Shown here piece by piece: positions 9,962 through 20,329 of a stretch of DNA of 64,000 nt (position 1 is its first letter; every line of letters begins with the position of its first letter). Position numbers and translations under genes: made by a program. The stretch comes from Rotaria sp. Silwood1. Lineage: Eukaryota; Rotifera; Eurotatoria; Philodinida; Philodinidae. Location of the stretch: positions 124,001 to 188,000 of the forward strand of contig CAJNOP010000131.1 in NCBI GenBank assembly GCA_905250075.1, given 5' to 3'. Below the pieces are notes generated by a model that saw only the letters and a program-made list of their open reading frames with translations, was not told the DNA's origin and did no database searches.

Positions 9962-12210
9962 TATCGTCATCGGTTTCATTATTTGATTCTTCTGTACAGG
10001 ATGCACTGGTATATTCATTCATATTAACAGGATATACATTGAGAGAATGATCATTGATACAACTGAAACGAATCAATATTGACATCGAATAATAGTGCAT
10101 GCACAATCAAAAGCTGAATGGAATTTTTTTTTTTTGTTCAATACACACAGGACAAGACAAAAGCAAGAATAATTGTTTAAGGATAAATTTTAGATAAGAA
10201 AAGCATTATTTAAACTAATAATAATACATGCAGAAGAAAAGAAAAGAAATTAACTTACTCATCTGTAACAGTAAGTTTATTAGTATCAGTTTCATATTGA
10301 ATATCATTTTCATCAGTTTGTTTAGTTGTTGAAGATTTTATAAGTAATTGTTGTCGTTGTTTTTGATTTTCTTCAAGTTCTTTATTAATAATACGTTTAA
10401 GTTTAGTTGGTTTACGTGGTTTTGGTTGTTCACGTTCTTTTCCACGTTTAGGTGCTGGTTTTGAATCAAGTGGATTAGCAATATTCACTGTTTTTATTGA
10501 TGATTTATTTGTTTTATTAAGAGAATTTTCTTTTTTTGTTTGTGTTGATGTACTTAAAGCATTGAACATATCTGTTAAACATATTTGATATGTTTGATTT
10601 GCTTTTATCTTTGATTTAGGAATCACTCCTGGAGTAGAAACTAAGAAAGAAAAACATATGTAGATTTAAAAAAAAAACAATTGTGTTTTTTTTTTTGTGT
10701 ACTTTTATCTTTGGTTGCAGAATCATTTTCTGTTGTTTTTGTTATTGCTATAGATACATCTTGTCCTAATGTTGGAAATGCATTTTCATCATCAAGTACA
10801 AATGGTACTGATTCAATTATTGTTGATTGTTCTTCTTTTATTTTATTTTTTTGTCGTTCAGAACGTTTTTGTTTTTGTTTTGTTCGTATAGATTCATCAT
10901 TTTTTTTATCTTGTTTATTCAATAAATTATCATTATTAGTTAATGATTGTGAATGTTGTTGTTCAGTTAAAGAAGATTGTTTAAAAGTATTATTTGATAT
11001 TTTTGATTTTGATTGTATTGAAGATTTTTTGTTTTTAGAAGATTTTCGTTCATTTTTAGATAGTTTTTTTTTATTTGATGAATGACTTCGATCAGTTTGT
11101 TGAGTTTCAGATAATTTTAAAGAATTAGTAATCGAATGTGGAGATGTGGAATGAGGTCGTGGAGTAGAAACAATAGTATTCCAGGATGTTGTTGGTCTAA
11201 AGAAAAAAAAAAAGTAATAAGTTTTTTATGAGAAAAATGCAAAATATATTCAAATCTCAAATAAAATCATACTTTAATTATGATATTTTTCTTTTAAATA
11301 GATCTAAATCTGATATGTTTGTCAAACTTGAATGTTGAAATCACTTTTTTTACACTACTGAAGAATTACGTATTGTGATTAGACACAAAAACTTTTTATA
11401 AATCTCAAATAATTGAATTCAAACTTTTCATATATGATTGTTAATTTTATATTTTATTATTTCTACTAACTTTGTATTTGTTATTGTAAGTGATTGAGTT
11501 AAAATATTATCAGATTTTTCATTATTATTTATTGGTAGACTTGGAAAATCTTCTTGTCGAAATTTAAATGGAGTTTCATCATCATTAATATGATAACCAT
11601 TTTTATAATTAAAATTTTCATGTTGTTGTATAGAATGTGAAGAAATTTGTTTATTATTTGTTGAATAAAAATTAGAACGATTATTAAATTTTGTTGATTC
11701 TTGTTGATCATAATGATTATTTCGATAATTATTTGAACGATATGATTTATGATTAATATTACCACCACCACGTTGTTGTTGATGAAATGATGATATTCGA
11801 TTAGATTTTGATTGTTGATATGAATAATTTGTTAATGATTGTTCATTATAATCAAATGGATAAAATGTTGATGTTTGATTATTTGATGGATAAAGTATTT
11901 GTGTTTCCGAATAACATGTATTTGTTGGTAGAAGAACAATTTGTGATGAATTTGTATTTGTTGATGATTGTAATTTATTATTTGAACATCTATCAATATG
12001 ATATTGTGGTGATGATTGTATATGAAATTCAATTTCAGGAACTTTTATTAATGGATAAACTAATTGTTGTTGTTGTTCAGATGAATAAACAGATGCAGCA
12101 GTATTTTCATTAATATATAATGGTATAGTTGTTGTTGATGGAGGAATTTGAACAAATGGTACAAATTCTTTTGCTTCAGGTGAAAGAGCAAATGATGGAG
12201 ATGTTGTCAT
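8730..12210 (-). CDS. SECISBP2: SECIS-binding protein 2 (selenocysteine insertion factor), 982 aa, 4 exons
   Basis: Binds SECIS elements in selenoprotein mRNAs and recruits the Sec-specific elongation factor so that UGA is read as selenocysteine. Exons by splice signals: 12210-11471, 11196-10703, 10640-10259 and 10062-8730; phases join exactly. The N-terminus has the family's short conserved islands (LSPEAKEFVPF near residue 9; RQEDFPSLP late in exon 1; ENAFPTLGQ in exon 2). The Sec incorporation domain is at about 467-506 (NPLDSKPAPKRGKEREQPKP, then KPTKLKRIINKE). The L7Ae-type RNA-binding domain is at about 662-774, with GIREVTKHLRLQRLKCVLIA and the IQSQGGLND and FTLNRQKLGRCLNK motifs. A poly-Asp stretch precedes it, and low-complexity Gln and Asn runs follow it. 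The C-terminal end is uncertain: a frame at about 8367-8460 behind a good acceptor encodes an acidic tail, but I find no matching donor. Confidence 0.93.
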
Positions 12211-12544
12211 TTGTTTTTTTTTTTATTTAATCATAGATAAAAATCATCAATAGCAACAAAAAGAAAAATAATATATAATCAGACGAACGAAAAAAAAAAG
12301 AAAAAGTTGTTAGTTTTAGGTATTGTATGGATTTATGTAACAAAATGAGAAATAAAAAAAAAATATATCCAAAAAGAAAATTTTCAATATAAAAAATTAA
12401 ATTAGAAATGTTATTTTTTCTTTGAATTATATCGATTGTCAGAACAATTATGATTGGTTAAAATGATTTGATCAATAATATTCAATGTACTAAAAGACAT
12501 CATTAGTCTTGTGTTTTGATCATTAACAACATTTGTATAACAAC
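12211..12544. promoter_or_regulatory. Shared intergenic region between divergent SECISBP2 and PSMB5
   Basis: Only 334 bp separate the two start codons, which face away from each other, so both promoters and 5' UTRs must lie here. The sequence is A/T-homopolymer-rich. I see no convincing TATA box or named factor site. Confidence 0.6.
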
Positions 12545-15378
12545 ATGGCTTTAGCAAATGTATTAGGTTTTAATTCGAATGATGAATTCAATCGTTCAAT
12601 TCAATGTGAAAAAACTGATGATAATATTGATGAATTTTGTCCAAAATTAAATATAGACAATATTTCAAAATTTATTACTTTACCACCTTATGCTGATGTA
12701 AAATATTTTTTTTTTTGTTATAAATATTTTTCTGTATTGTTATATTTCTTTTTTTTTTTTTAAGCCTGCAAAATATTTAAAAATGATCAATGAAAATGTT
12801 GATCGAGTTAAAATAAAATTTCTTAAAGGTACAACAACATTAGCATTTAAATTTCGTAATGGAGTTATAGTAGCTGTGGATAGTCGTGCAACAGCTGGTG
12901 GTTTTATTGGTAAGTTTATTTAGTTAAGAAAAAAAAAAAAAAGAATTTTACTAATCATAGATTAATTTTTTTTAAGCATCTGGAGAAGTAAAAAAAGTTA
13001 TTGAAATTAATCCATATTTATTGGGTACAATGGCTGGTGGTGCTGCTGATTGTGCTTTTTGGGAACGTGTACTTGCTCGACATTGTCGTATATATGAATT
13101 ACGTAATAAAGAAAAAATATCTGTTGCTGCAGCATCAAAAATTCTTGCTAATATGATCTTTGAATATCGTGGTATGGGTTTATCAATGGGTACAATGATT
13201 ATTGGTTGGGATAAACGAGTATGTAGATATTATTTATTTTTTTTGTGTTTATTGTATTCATTTAGGGTCCTGGTTTATATATGGTATCAGATGATGGTGA
13301 ACGTATTAGTGATAATTTATTTTCAGTTGGTAGTGGATCAATATATGCCTATAGTATTCTTGATGCTGGTTATAAGTAAATAAAAATTAATAAGGTCGAG
13401 TTAGATCTGGGCTTGGATTCGTCCTATAATATCCATATTTTATTGAAAAAATTTCACAAGATTTGACTGTGCCCTGAGAGAGAGTACAGGAGTTTTCGCG
13501 ACGCTCCCCTTCCCTCTCGGTCATCATTTTTTATGAAAAACTCAGGAGATGAGAATAGATGTTTCTTGAAAGTAAAACATATATATTTGAGATATGGCTC
13601 GACGTACAATACCTAAATTTTTTTAGTGAAAATAATCGTAAAATTCAGAAAACGAAATCCTATAATTTTGAAAATTTGTAATCCGAGGCCAGAGTTAGAT
13701 TTTGAGTAGTACTTCTTAATTTATCAAGGAAATGCTTCAATTGAGAAAATGATGTTGGAAACTGCGTGTAGACAGACCTTAATAAGTCCAGTTCATTTTG
13801 AAAGTTTCTGATATTTTGATTTGTTTTTATTCTGAAATAAGAACATCAAATGTGCCGATTTATAGAAACGATATAAAAACACACAGAAATACTATGTTCG
13901 TCAAAGTCTATTTCTATATAAATTTTCAATTCGGAGTTGAAAAAGTAATGTTTTCGAACCATGACGTTTATTTAAAAAATATCATAGAAGTGTAGTGACT
14001 GTGCAACAATATGATAAGAGCACAATCTCTTTGTCATAATTTCATAGGTCATTTGGATGTACATCTCGACTCAAAAGCGATTTATTAGTTGAAGAACTAA
14101 TCTCATTAAAATGAGCTGTGTAGATTTTCTTTAAAACTCTTAGCTCAATTCTGAAACGTTGTATTAATGTTTTAAATGAATGAGCGTTCTGATCTTACAC
14201 AATCATTGAAATCATTTATTAGAAGATTGTAAAAAACAAACAAACTTTTATCATAATGATCATGATTTGAATATAGTCGGGTAACTGTAATGCTTGAAAA
14301 AACACCACGAGAAGACTTATTGAGCTGAGAAAGTAAGATGCGTTCATCGGCACTCCATTTTTCTTTTTTTGAAGTTTATCATTTATTAATATATACTTTC
14401 ATGTTAGCTTAGTTCATATTTTTAATGATACTGTTTCACTTCAATAACATTCATGCCGCTTAATGCTATTGATGATGCATTCAGTCTTGTGTGTAGATGA
14501 AGAATTCCTGATTATTATCAGTTTTGATGTGTAAAAACTCATATAAGAAATTTTGACGCAATATCAGACTAATACTATTTATTTTTTTTTGAGTAAAAGT
14601 TATCTACAAAAAGTGTTAATGTATATGGAGATACAAATTTGGAGTCCTACAAGATTGTGACAGATATTTCGACATGCCATTAGCCAGAACTCATTAGTCA
14701 CTCTTTAATAGTCTATAACTGAGTAATTAATAAAAATAGGTTTGAAGGGCATAGAGAAATAAAACGACCTATTCCCTACAGATTGTGATAGATAAAAATG
14801 ATCGACGAAATTCACTACAATGTTTTCTTAACAATAGAAATAGATCAATCGTGTTTTACATTTTTATCCAACAAGAATTACGCTAGAAAATCTTTCTGTT
14901 TTCCTACGTAGGAAGTCTTTCTTGAAAAAAAGAAATAAAGTTCAGGCTACGCGATTGATTTCGAGACTTGATGAGTCGTCTTAAAAACTTTTATTTTTGG
15001 AAAGCATCGAAAATGTAAATAACTCATAAGCGAAGAAAAACAGTTGTTTTTTGTTTTTTTATTAGAGTTTCTCTTTTTCTATTTCGAGATATATTTTATT
15101 CTAAATGTGTATTATTTTTTGTTTTTAGGTATGAAATGAGTACAACTGATGCAATTGATCTTGCTCGTCGAGCTATTGTACATGCTGCACATCGTGATGC
15201 TGCTTCAGGAAATATCGTACGAAGTAAGTATTAATTATTTTTCTTATTGATTATAATTATATACATATTTATTTATTTAGTATATCATATGAAAGAAACT
15301 GGTTGGGAAAAGATTGAAGAAAAAGATACAAATGATTATATGTATCAATATCTTGCAAACAAAACTATGAATTTTTAA
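12545..15378 (+). CDS. PSMB5: Proteasome subunit beta type-5 (chymotrypsin-like), 280 aa, 6 exons
   Basis: Catalytic beta5 subunit of the 20S proteasome. Exons: 12545-12697, 12765-12909, 12977-13218, 13266-13375, 15129-15223, 15281-15378; the joined frame is open. The propeptide (residues 1-73) ends in KG, and autocleavage would expose T74 of TTTLAFKF. D90 (Asp17 of the mature chain), K106 (Lys33) and the S1-pocket region SRATAGG are present. Conserved blocks [40 protein letters not shown] and [13 protein letters not shown] match the family nearly residue for residue. Introns 1, 2, 3 and 5 are 47-67 nt, but intron 4 is 1,753 nt and carries a dispersed repeat at about 14,045. It is the first gene of a plus-strand series and shares its upstream region with SECISBP2. 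Confidence 0.96.
13376..15128 (+). other. 1.75 kb intron 4 of PSMB5
   Basis: Starts GTAAAT, ends TTTTTAG. No coding sequence seen. It contains one member of the CATAGGTCATT dispersed repeat (about 14,045-14,090) and otherwise AT-rich sequence. Its length contrasts with the ~60 nt sister introns, suggesting growth by insertion. Confidence 0.7.
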
Positions 15379-15528
15379 ACAAATTTCATTAGCTAATGAT
15401 TAAACTTTTTAGAAAAAGAACAATACTTGCTAAAATCTTCTTCTTTTTTTTTTCTTGTTTTTATATATTAATCACGAAGTGTGAATAGAAAACAGAAAAC
15501 AAAAAATAAATAAATTTTTTTATGTTCT

Positions 15529-15550
15529 AGATTATTCAAATGTTTAAGTA
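15529..15550 (+). promoter_or_regulatory. Candidate spliced-leader acceptor before SMIM13
   Basis: A T-rich tract followed by GTTCTAG (AG at 15529-15530) lies 20 nt before the SMIM13 ATG and about 150 nt after the PSMB5 stop, with an AATAAATAAA-type poly(A) signal just before it. This is the layout of an internal operon junction resolved by trans-splicing. Confidence 0.45.
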
Positions 15551-16365
15551 ATGACTGAAAGTCATTCAATTCGTTATTGGTTTGCATTAATTATTTCTAC
15601 TATTGTTTCTATTATTGTTGCTTTAGTTATTATTGCTCTTTGTAAGTATTAAACAAATCTTCGAACAGTAGTAAAAATATATTTCTTAAAAACAACTTGA
15701 GTACACTCAAATTGATCTCTCAATATTTTTCGATTATCTCCTATGTAATTAATTTGTAGTATTTTCATTGCATTCGTCATGTCAATTCTTCAGCGATCTA
15801 GTTGCCAATAGTACAAGATTAGTTTACTTAACTTCATAACAAAAAATAAAGATACACGAAATATGAATATAGTCACAGTTTCATCCAAAAAAATATAAAA
15901 TGATTGTCAAGCGAAATTCAGTATAAAAAGAACATTCTCAAAGTATTGATTTTGGGTGTCCGAATCCATGGATTTCAAATAGGAACTAAGAATCAATAAT
16001 TGAATGTAGTGATTGGATTATCCTAGTTTCGACTGTAACTGGACAAGATCTTATCATTATTTTCCGGTCATGTATTTCTTTACCTGCTTAAGTCAAAAAC
16101 AATCTTTGTGACAACGATTTCGAATTGTTTTTTTACATTCTAATACTGTTCGAAGATTTTCATATTCTACGTAAAGAAAACAAAAATTCATTTTCATATA
16201 TTTAATATCTTTGATTTAGCTTGGTATTTATTGTGGAAATTTATTTTAAGTCGTTTTGGTGTTATTCGTGCTTTATTTCAATTAAATAATAACGATCAAC
16301 AAACAAATAAACAAACAACATCAAAACAAAAATCTTATCGTCATCAACAAAGACGTCGAGAATGA
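15551..16365 (+). CDS. SMIM13: Small integral membrane protein 13-like, 78 aa, 2 exons
   Basis: Exons 15551-15641 and 16220-16365. Residues ~10-32 (FALIISTIVSIIVALVIIAL) form one transmembrane helix, followed by CSWYLLWKFILSRFGVIRAL. That matches the signature CGWYFVWHLFLSKFKFLREL of vertebrate SMIM13. The tail is hydrophilic and rich in Gln, Lys and Arg and ends RRRE. The function of SMIM13 is unknown; a membrane-embedded N-terminus with a basic cytosolic tail is likely. The TGA stop overlaps the ATG of the PISD frame (ATGA, 16362-16365), so both proteins are almost certainly made from one transcript. Intron is 578 nt. Confidence 0.8.
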
Positions 16366-17936
16366 ATTTTCCTATAGGTCGATGTCTATCATTAACATCT
16401 TTATCTGCATTAGCTTCATATCATTATGTACGTTCTATACATATTCAACGTGAATCATTATGTACACGAAATGAAGCATGGTATCGTTCATTACCATTAC
16501 GTGAAACATCTCGATTTTGGTCACGATTATTATCTATGAATATTTATCCTCGTTCGATAAGAAATCCTATATATAAATATTTTTGTCGTATATTTGATGC
16601 TGATATAAATGAATGTGAATATGGTCCTGATCATCTTGATTATTATGCTAATTTTGGAGAATTTTTTCGACGAAATCTTAAATCTAATGTACGACCAATT
16701 GATAAAGAAAATTTAATTGTATCACCATGTGATGGTGAAATACTTACAAATGGTCTTGTAACATCAGTTGAAGATTTAAATATTGTTATTAAAGGTATTC
16801 CATATACAATAAAAGATTTATTTCAATTAGATCAATATGAAATTGAATATTTACAAAAGAAACAATCGGAATCATCACTTTTTTATGCTTGTATTTATTT
16901 AAATCCAGGTAATTATCATCATTTTCATAGTCCAGCAAAATGGAAAATTAATGAACGTCGACATATAACAGGTATGAAAAAAAAACACGAGGACAGATGC
17001 GCATAAAAATCAGTTTTCACTCAAATAGCTTTTTCTCTCAAAGAAGAATTTAAAAAAAAGTGTTATGATTGATTTCATTTTTTTGACTGAACCAAAAGTT
17101 TTTCGAATGATTTGCAACACATACAAATGGATTCAATTATTCATGCTGATTTTCTTTTGACTAGAAATATAAAAGACTTGACAAAACCAGCAAATATTAG
17201 TCAAAAAATGATTATCTTAGTCTCTGAACAAATCATATATATATATGTTCTTGTAGCACTGGACTTTGTCGATATATTCATTTTTATTTTTTTTTTGTTA
17301 CCAAAGTTTAATTCAAGTCACGCTATATTTATTACAATTATTGCTGAATTCATTGATTCGTAAGCCTACCTCAGGAGAAGTATCTGTTTGTTTAGCTCAC
17401 AAAAAATTTTATGGTAATAGTCAACTTTATAAGTTAATTTAAGACTTCGCAACAATATTTATACATTAGTTTGACTTGTTTGAGTGAATCAAAATAGATG
17501 ATTATGTTCGTTTGTCTTTTTTAAATTGATTAATTTAATATTCTTATTATTATTTATTTTTAAAGGTGAATTAATGAGTGTTCGACCTGAATTTATAATG
17601 TGGATACCAAATTTACTTTTACTTAATGAACGTGTAGTATATTTGGGTGAATATCAACATGGTTTAATGAGTCAAACAATGATTGGTGCAACAAATGTTG
17701 GTTCTATAGATGTTTATTTTGATCAAACATTAAAAACAAATCAAAAATTAGATGATTATACATTTCGTATATGGAAAGAAAAATTTTCAACAATAAAACC
17801 AATTTATTTTGATAAAGGAGATCCATTTGGAGAATTTAAATTAGGTTCTTGTATTGTACTTATATTTGAAGGACCATCTACATTTCATTTTGTTCGTCAT
17901 TCCGGTGATAAGATTCGTGTTGGAGAACGATTGTAA
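16362..17936 (+). CDS. PISD: Phosphatidylserine decarboxylase proenzyme, mitochondrial, 326 aa, 2 exons
   Basis: Makes phosphatidylethanolamine from phosphatidylserine at the mitochondrial inner membrane. Exons 16362-16971 and 17566-17936 join in frame. Recognisable blocks: YANFGEFFRRNLKSNVRPID, VSPCDGEIL, the catalytic-region YLNPGNYHHFHSPAKW, ERVVYLGEYQHG and GATNVGSIDVYFD. The self-cleavage site is GEFKLGSCIVLIFE: cleavage between G297 and S298 would create the pyruvoyl group. The usual motif is LGST; here Cys299 replaces Thr, with the essential Ser kept. The N-terminus is short, with a weak hydrophobic segment at 9-25 that may serve as targeting or anchor. The ATG lies inside the SMIM13 stop region, so initiation probably depends on reinitiation, leaky scanning or an alternative transcript. 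Confidence 0.94.
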
Positions 17937-19670
17937 TTTCTTCTTCTTTGTTTTCTTTTTGTTTTTGAGTTTATGTTTTTCATATTGATAAAATAGATTA
18001 AACGATTAATCAAGCTTTCAGGTATGGTGACACTTGTTTAGTATTTGCACCATTTGATTCTTTTTCTTTTTTGTCTTTCGTTTCTTTTGCAATAAATTTA
18101 TATCATTAGATTGTTTTTGATATTGATTTAAATAAAAAAAAACAAAAACAAAGATTGAAACGTTTCTGTTTTATTTACATTTAGTGATTAGAATAATGAT
18201 AGAAAAATTTAATGTAAATTATTCAGAACTAGACATTTGAAAAATGTTGAGTTTTAATGTTCATAGAAGTTTTCGAAGAATTATTGAGAAAATAATTTGA
18301 CAAGGAAAATTTTTCAATTGACTAATCATTTTTGAATCGAGACTATACACATCATGTAGATCCTAATGAGCTATAAATATTCTGAAAAGAACTTGTGCTA
18401 TTAGTTTGTTATTGCGAAATTATTTGCCATGTCTTAGATTAGGAATAAGAAAAACATGTAACACTTTTATCATATAGTAATCTTGTTAAAGTTTGTCACT
18501 GCGCAAAATTTCAAGCCGATAATCGTAAATTAGTTTTTTCGAAAGGAACTAAGACACCAAGTCAATAAAGTAATAGGACAATGGTTCGAGCATATTTCAG
18601 AATACTCATAGGTCATTAGGATCTATCTGATGTACAACTAAGTCGTAACTCAAAAGTGAATAATCAACAGGAAGACTTCTTCTGTTAGAAATGAAATATT
18701 AGTCTCTAACATTTCAACGGTGTAGTTAAATTCATCTGATGTTTCGCTCTTAGTAGTACAGAATATTTTTTAATTACTCTAGTGAACATGCCGTAGAAAA
18801 AAAGGTATTGAATAACATAAACAGCTCTGTTTGTTTTTCTTTCATGCTAAAGTAGTTTATATTTCATGATGTTAGGGTAATAGAAAAAAAGAAGGAAAGA
18901 CTAATTAAAAACTAATTTTCAAACAACACGTACGTTTCTGACATATATATATCATCAAATAATTACCTATTTTTTTCGTGTAATGAGGTTTACGCTATAT
19001 CTATTGCCTTTATTGATGATTATTCTCTGTCTGTTCAATAGTGGCAACAAGATCGATTGTGTGCTTAATTGCTTACCACAAGCAGGAAAGATTTGTACTA
19101 TCTGATAGAAGAGAAAATATTTTGTATAAAAATTTCAAATTCTTTTTTCATTATTCAAAAATTATTCATTTTTAAACTCGATATTTTGGAAACGGACGGA
19201 TAACATGAAATATTCTTGTTTTTTTGAGGAATCGATAGTTCATGAAGTTTACTATACAATATGTTTTTGAAGCTTTAGAATACTATACAATATTTAGTTT
19301 ATTTTTTTTTTGGATACTCAGTTCATCTACCTAAATTCTAGTATCTGCAGTCAATTTTTGAGAAAGTAATATATTTTTCATTAAACAGCCTTGTGAATTA
19401 AATCGTCGGGGGAATGCGAGTCAACGTATGACATGAACGCTGTTAACAATGACCTTTGTGAGTTCTTATATTTCTATATAGTTTGATCAAATGAAAACAA
19501 AATATTCAATAATCACATAAAAAAATGATCGATCTTAGGAAAGGAATCATTTAAAGTTATCCGGATTGTTAATCTTTCCATATTGTTTTTGTATCAATTT
19601 TGATTGTTTTTTTTCTCTTATATTCAACTGTACATTTTATATTATATAAAAGATTTTTATTATTTTAGAT
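17937..19670. other. 1.7 kb spacer between PISD and COX20
   Basis: No gene supported. Contains an inverted pair of the CATTAGGATCTA dispersed repeat: about 18311-18395 on the minus strand and 18587-18670 on the plus strand, each about 80 bp with the common core TTCAGAATA followed by ATAGSTCATTAGGATCTA. A polypyrimidine tract and TTTTAG (AG at 19667-19668) end the spacer two bases before the COX20 ATG. Confidence 0.6.
19655..19670 (+). promoter_or_regulatory. Candidate spliced-leader acceptor before COX20
   Basis: TTTTATTATTTTAG ends at 19668, leaving only AT before the ATG at 19671. With no upstream donor-containing coding exon visible, a trans-splice acceptor is the simplest reading. Confidence 0.45.
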
Positions 19671-20242
19671 ATGGCACCACCAATTGATCCTGCAGATTTT
19701 TCTAAACTTCGTTCAGTTGAACCAATAAATACTGATCCTAATGCTCCACCAGCAACAGTTTGGGATAAAATAAAACAAAATTTTTCTATGTTTCGTGAAG
19801 TATCAAAAAATAGACCACTAAGTGAAACACTCTGTTTAAAAGAAGCACTTATTTTTGGTAAATAAATTGAAAATCTATTTAAAATAACAAAACAAAAAAA
19901 AAATTTTTTTTTTCTTTCATATTTTTAGGAATACCTGGTTCATTTGTATGTAGTATGGCTGCATTTCTTTTAACAACAAATCGTAATCGTGTATTTCAAG
20001 CAGCTATATTATCCTTACCAATATTAACTGTTGGACGTTTTACACAATGTCGTGCAACAAAATATCGTGAACGTAAAGCAACAATACTTGTATCAAAAAT
20101 GATACGAGCAAAAATGTTAACTGATGGTACAACTAAACAAGCAGAATTTGAACGTTTATTTGCAAAATCTACAGTAGAATTAACTGAATTAGAACGTCAA
20201 CTTGATGACATTATATCTAAACAACAAACTGGAGGAACTTAA
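19671..20242 (+). CDS. COX20: Cytochrome c oxidase assembly protein COX20-like, 166 aa, 2 exons
   Basis: COX20 is an inner-membrane chaperone that stabilises newly made COX2 during complex IV assembly. Exons 19671-19857 and 19929-20242 join in frame. After a hydrophilic N-terminal arm, LCLKEALIFGIPGSFVCSMA starts transmembrane segment one. TNRNRVFQAAILSLPILTVG holds the second segment, preceded by the family's short basic loop (TSRIRR in vertebrates). FTQCRATKYRERKATILVSK matches the FHCRYNYAKQRI-type stretch that follows. Length is somewhat above the vertebrate ~118 aa because of longer ends. The ATG follows an acceptor AG by two bases, and the next gene begins 87 nt after the stop, so the two are probably co-transcribed. 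Confidence 0.85.
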
Positions 20243-20309
20243 AATTTTTTTTTCTTTTTTTTTTTTTTGTTTTCTTGTTTTTAAATCTTTGTAATAGAAT
20301 TTATTTACA

Positions 20310-20329
20310 TTCTTCATATTTCTAGATCT
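20310..20329 (+). promoter_or_regulatory. Candidate spliced-leader acceptor before the dehydrogenase
   Basis: CTTCATATTTCTAG ends at 20325, four bases before the ATG at 20330 and only 87 nt after the COX20 stop. The intercistronic stretch is almost pure T, as at operon junctions of trans-splicing animals. Confidence 0.5.

Noticed and set aside
9611..10027. Plus-strand 138-codon open frame
   Set aside because: Antisense shadow of SECISBP2 exon 4; its His and Val runs come from coding Asp and Asn triplets on the other strand.
10681..11205. Plus-strand Cys/Ser/Phe-rich frame
   Set aside because: Antisense of SECISBP2 exon 2, which has exact splice phases and family motifs.
13390..13790. Possible inverted-repeat element (AATAAGGTC ... 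GACCTTAATAAG) in PSMB5 intron 4
   Set aside because: Pairing is limited to about ten terminal bases, with no matching arms or target duplication.
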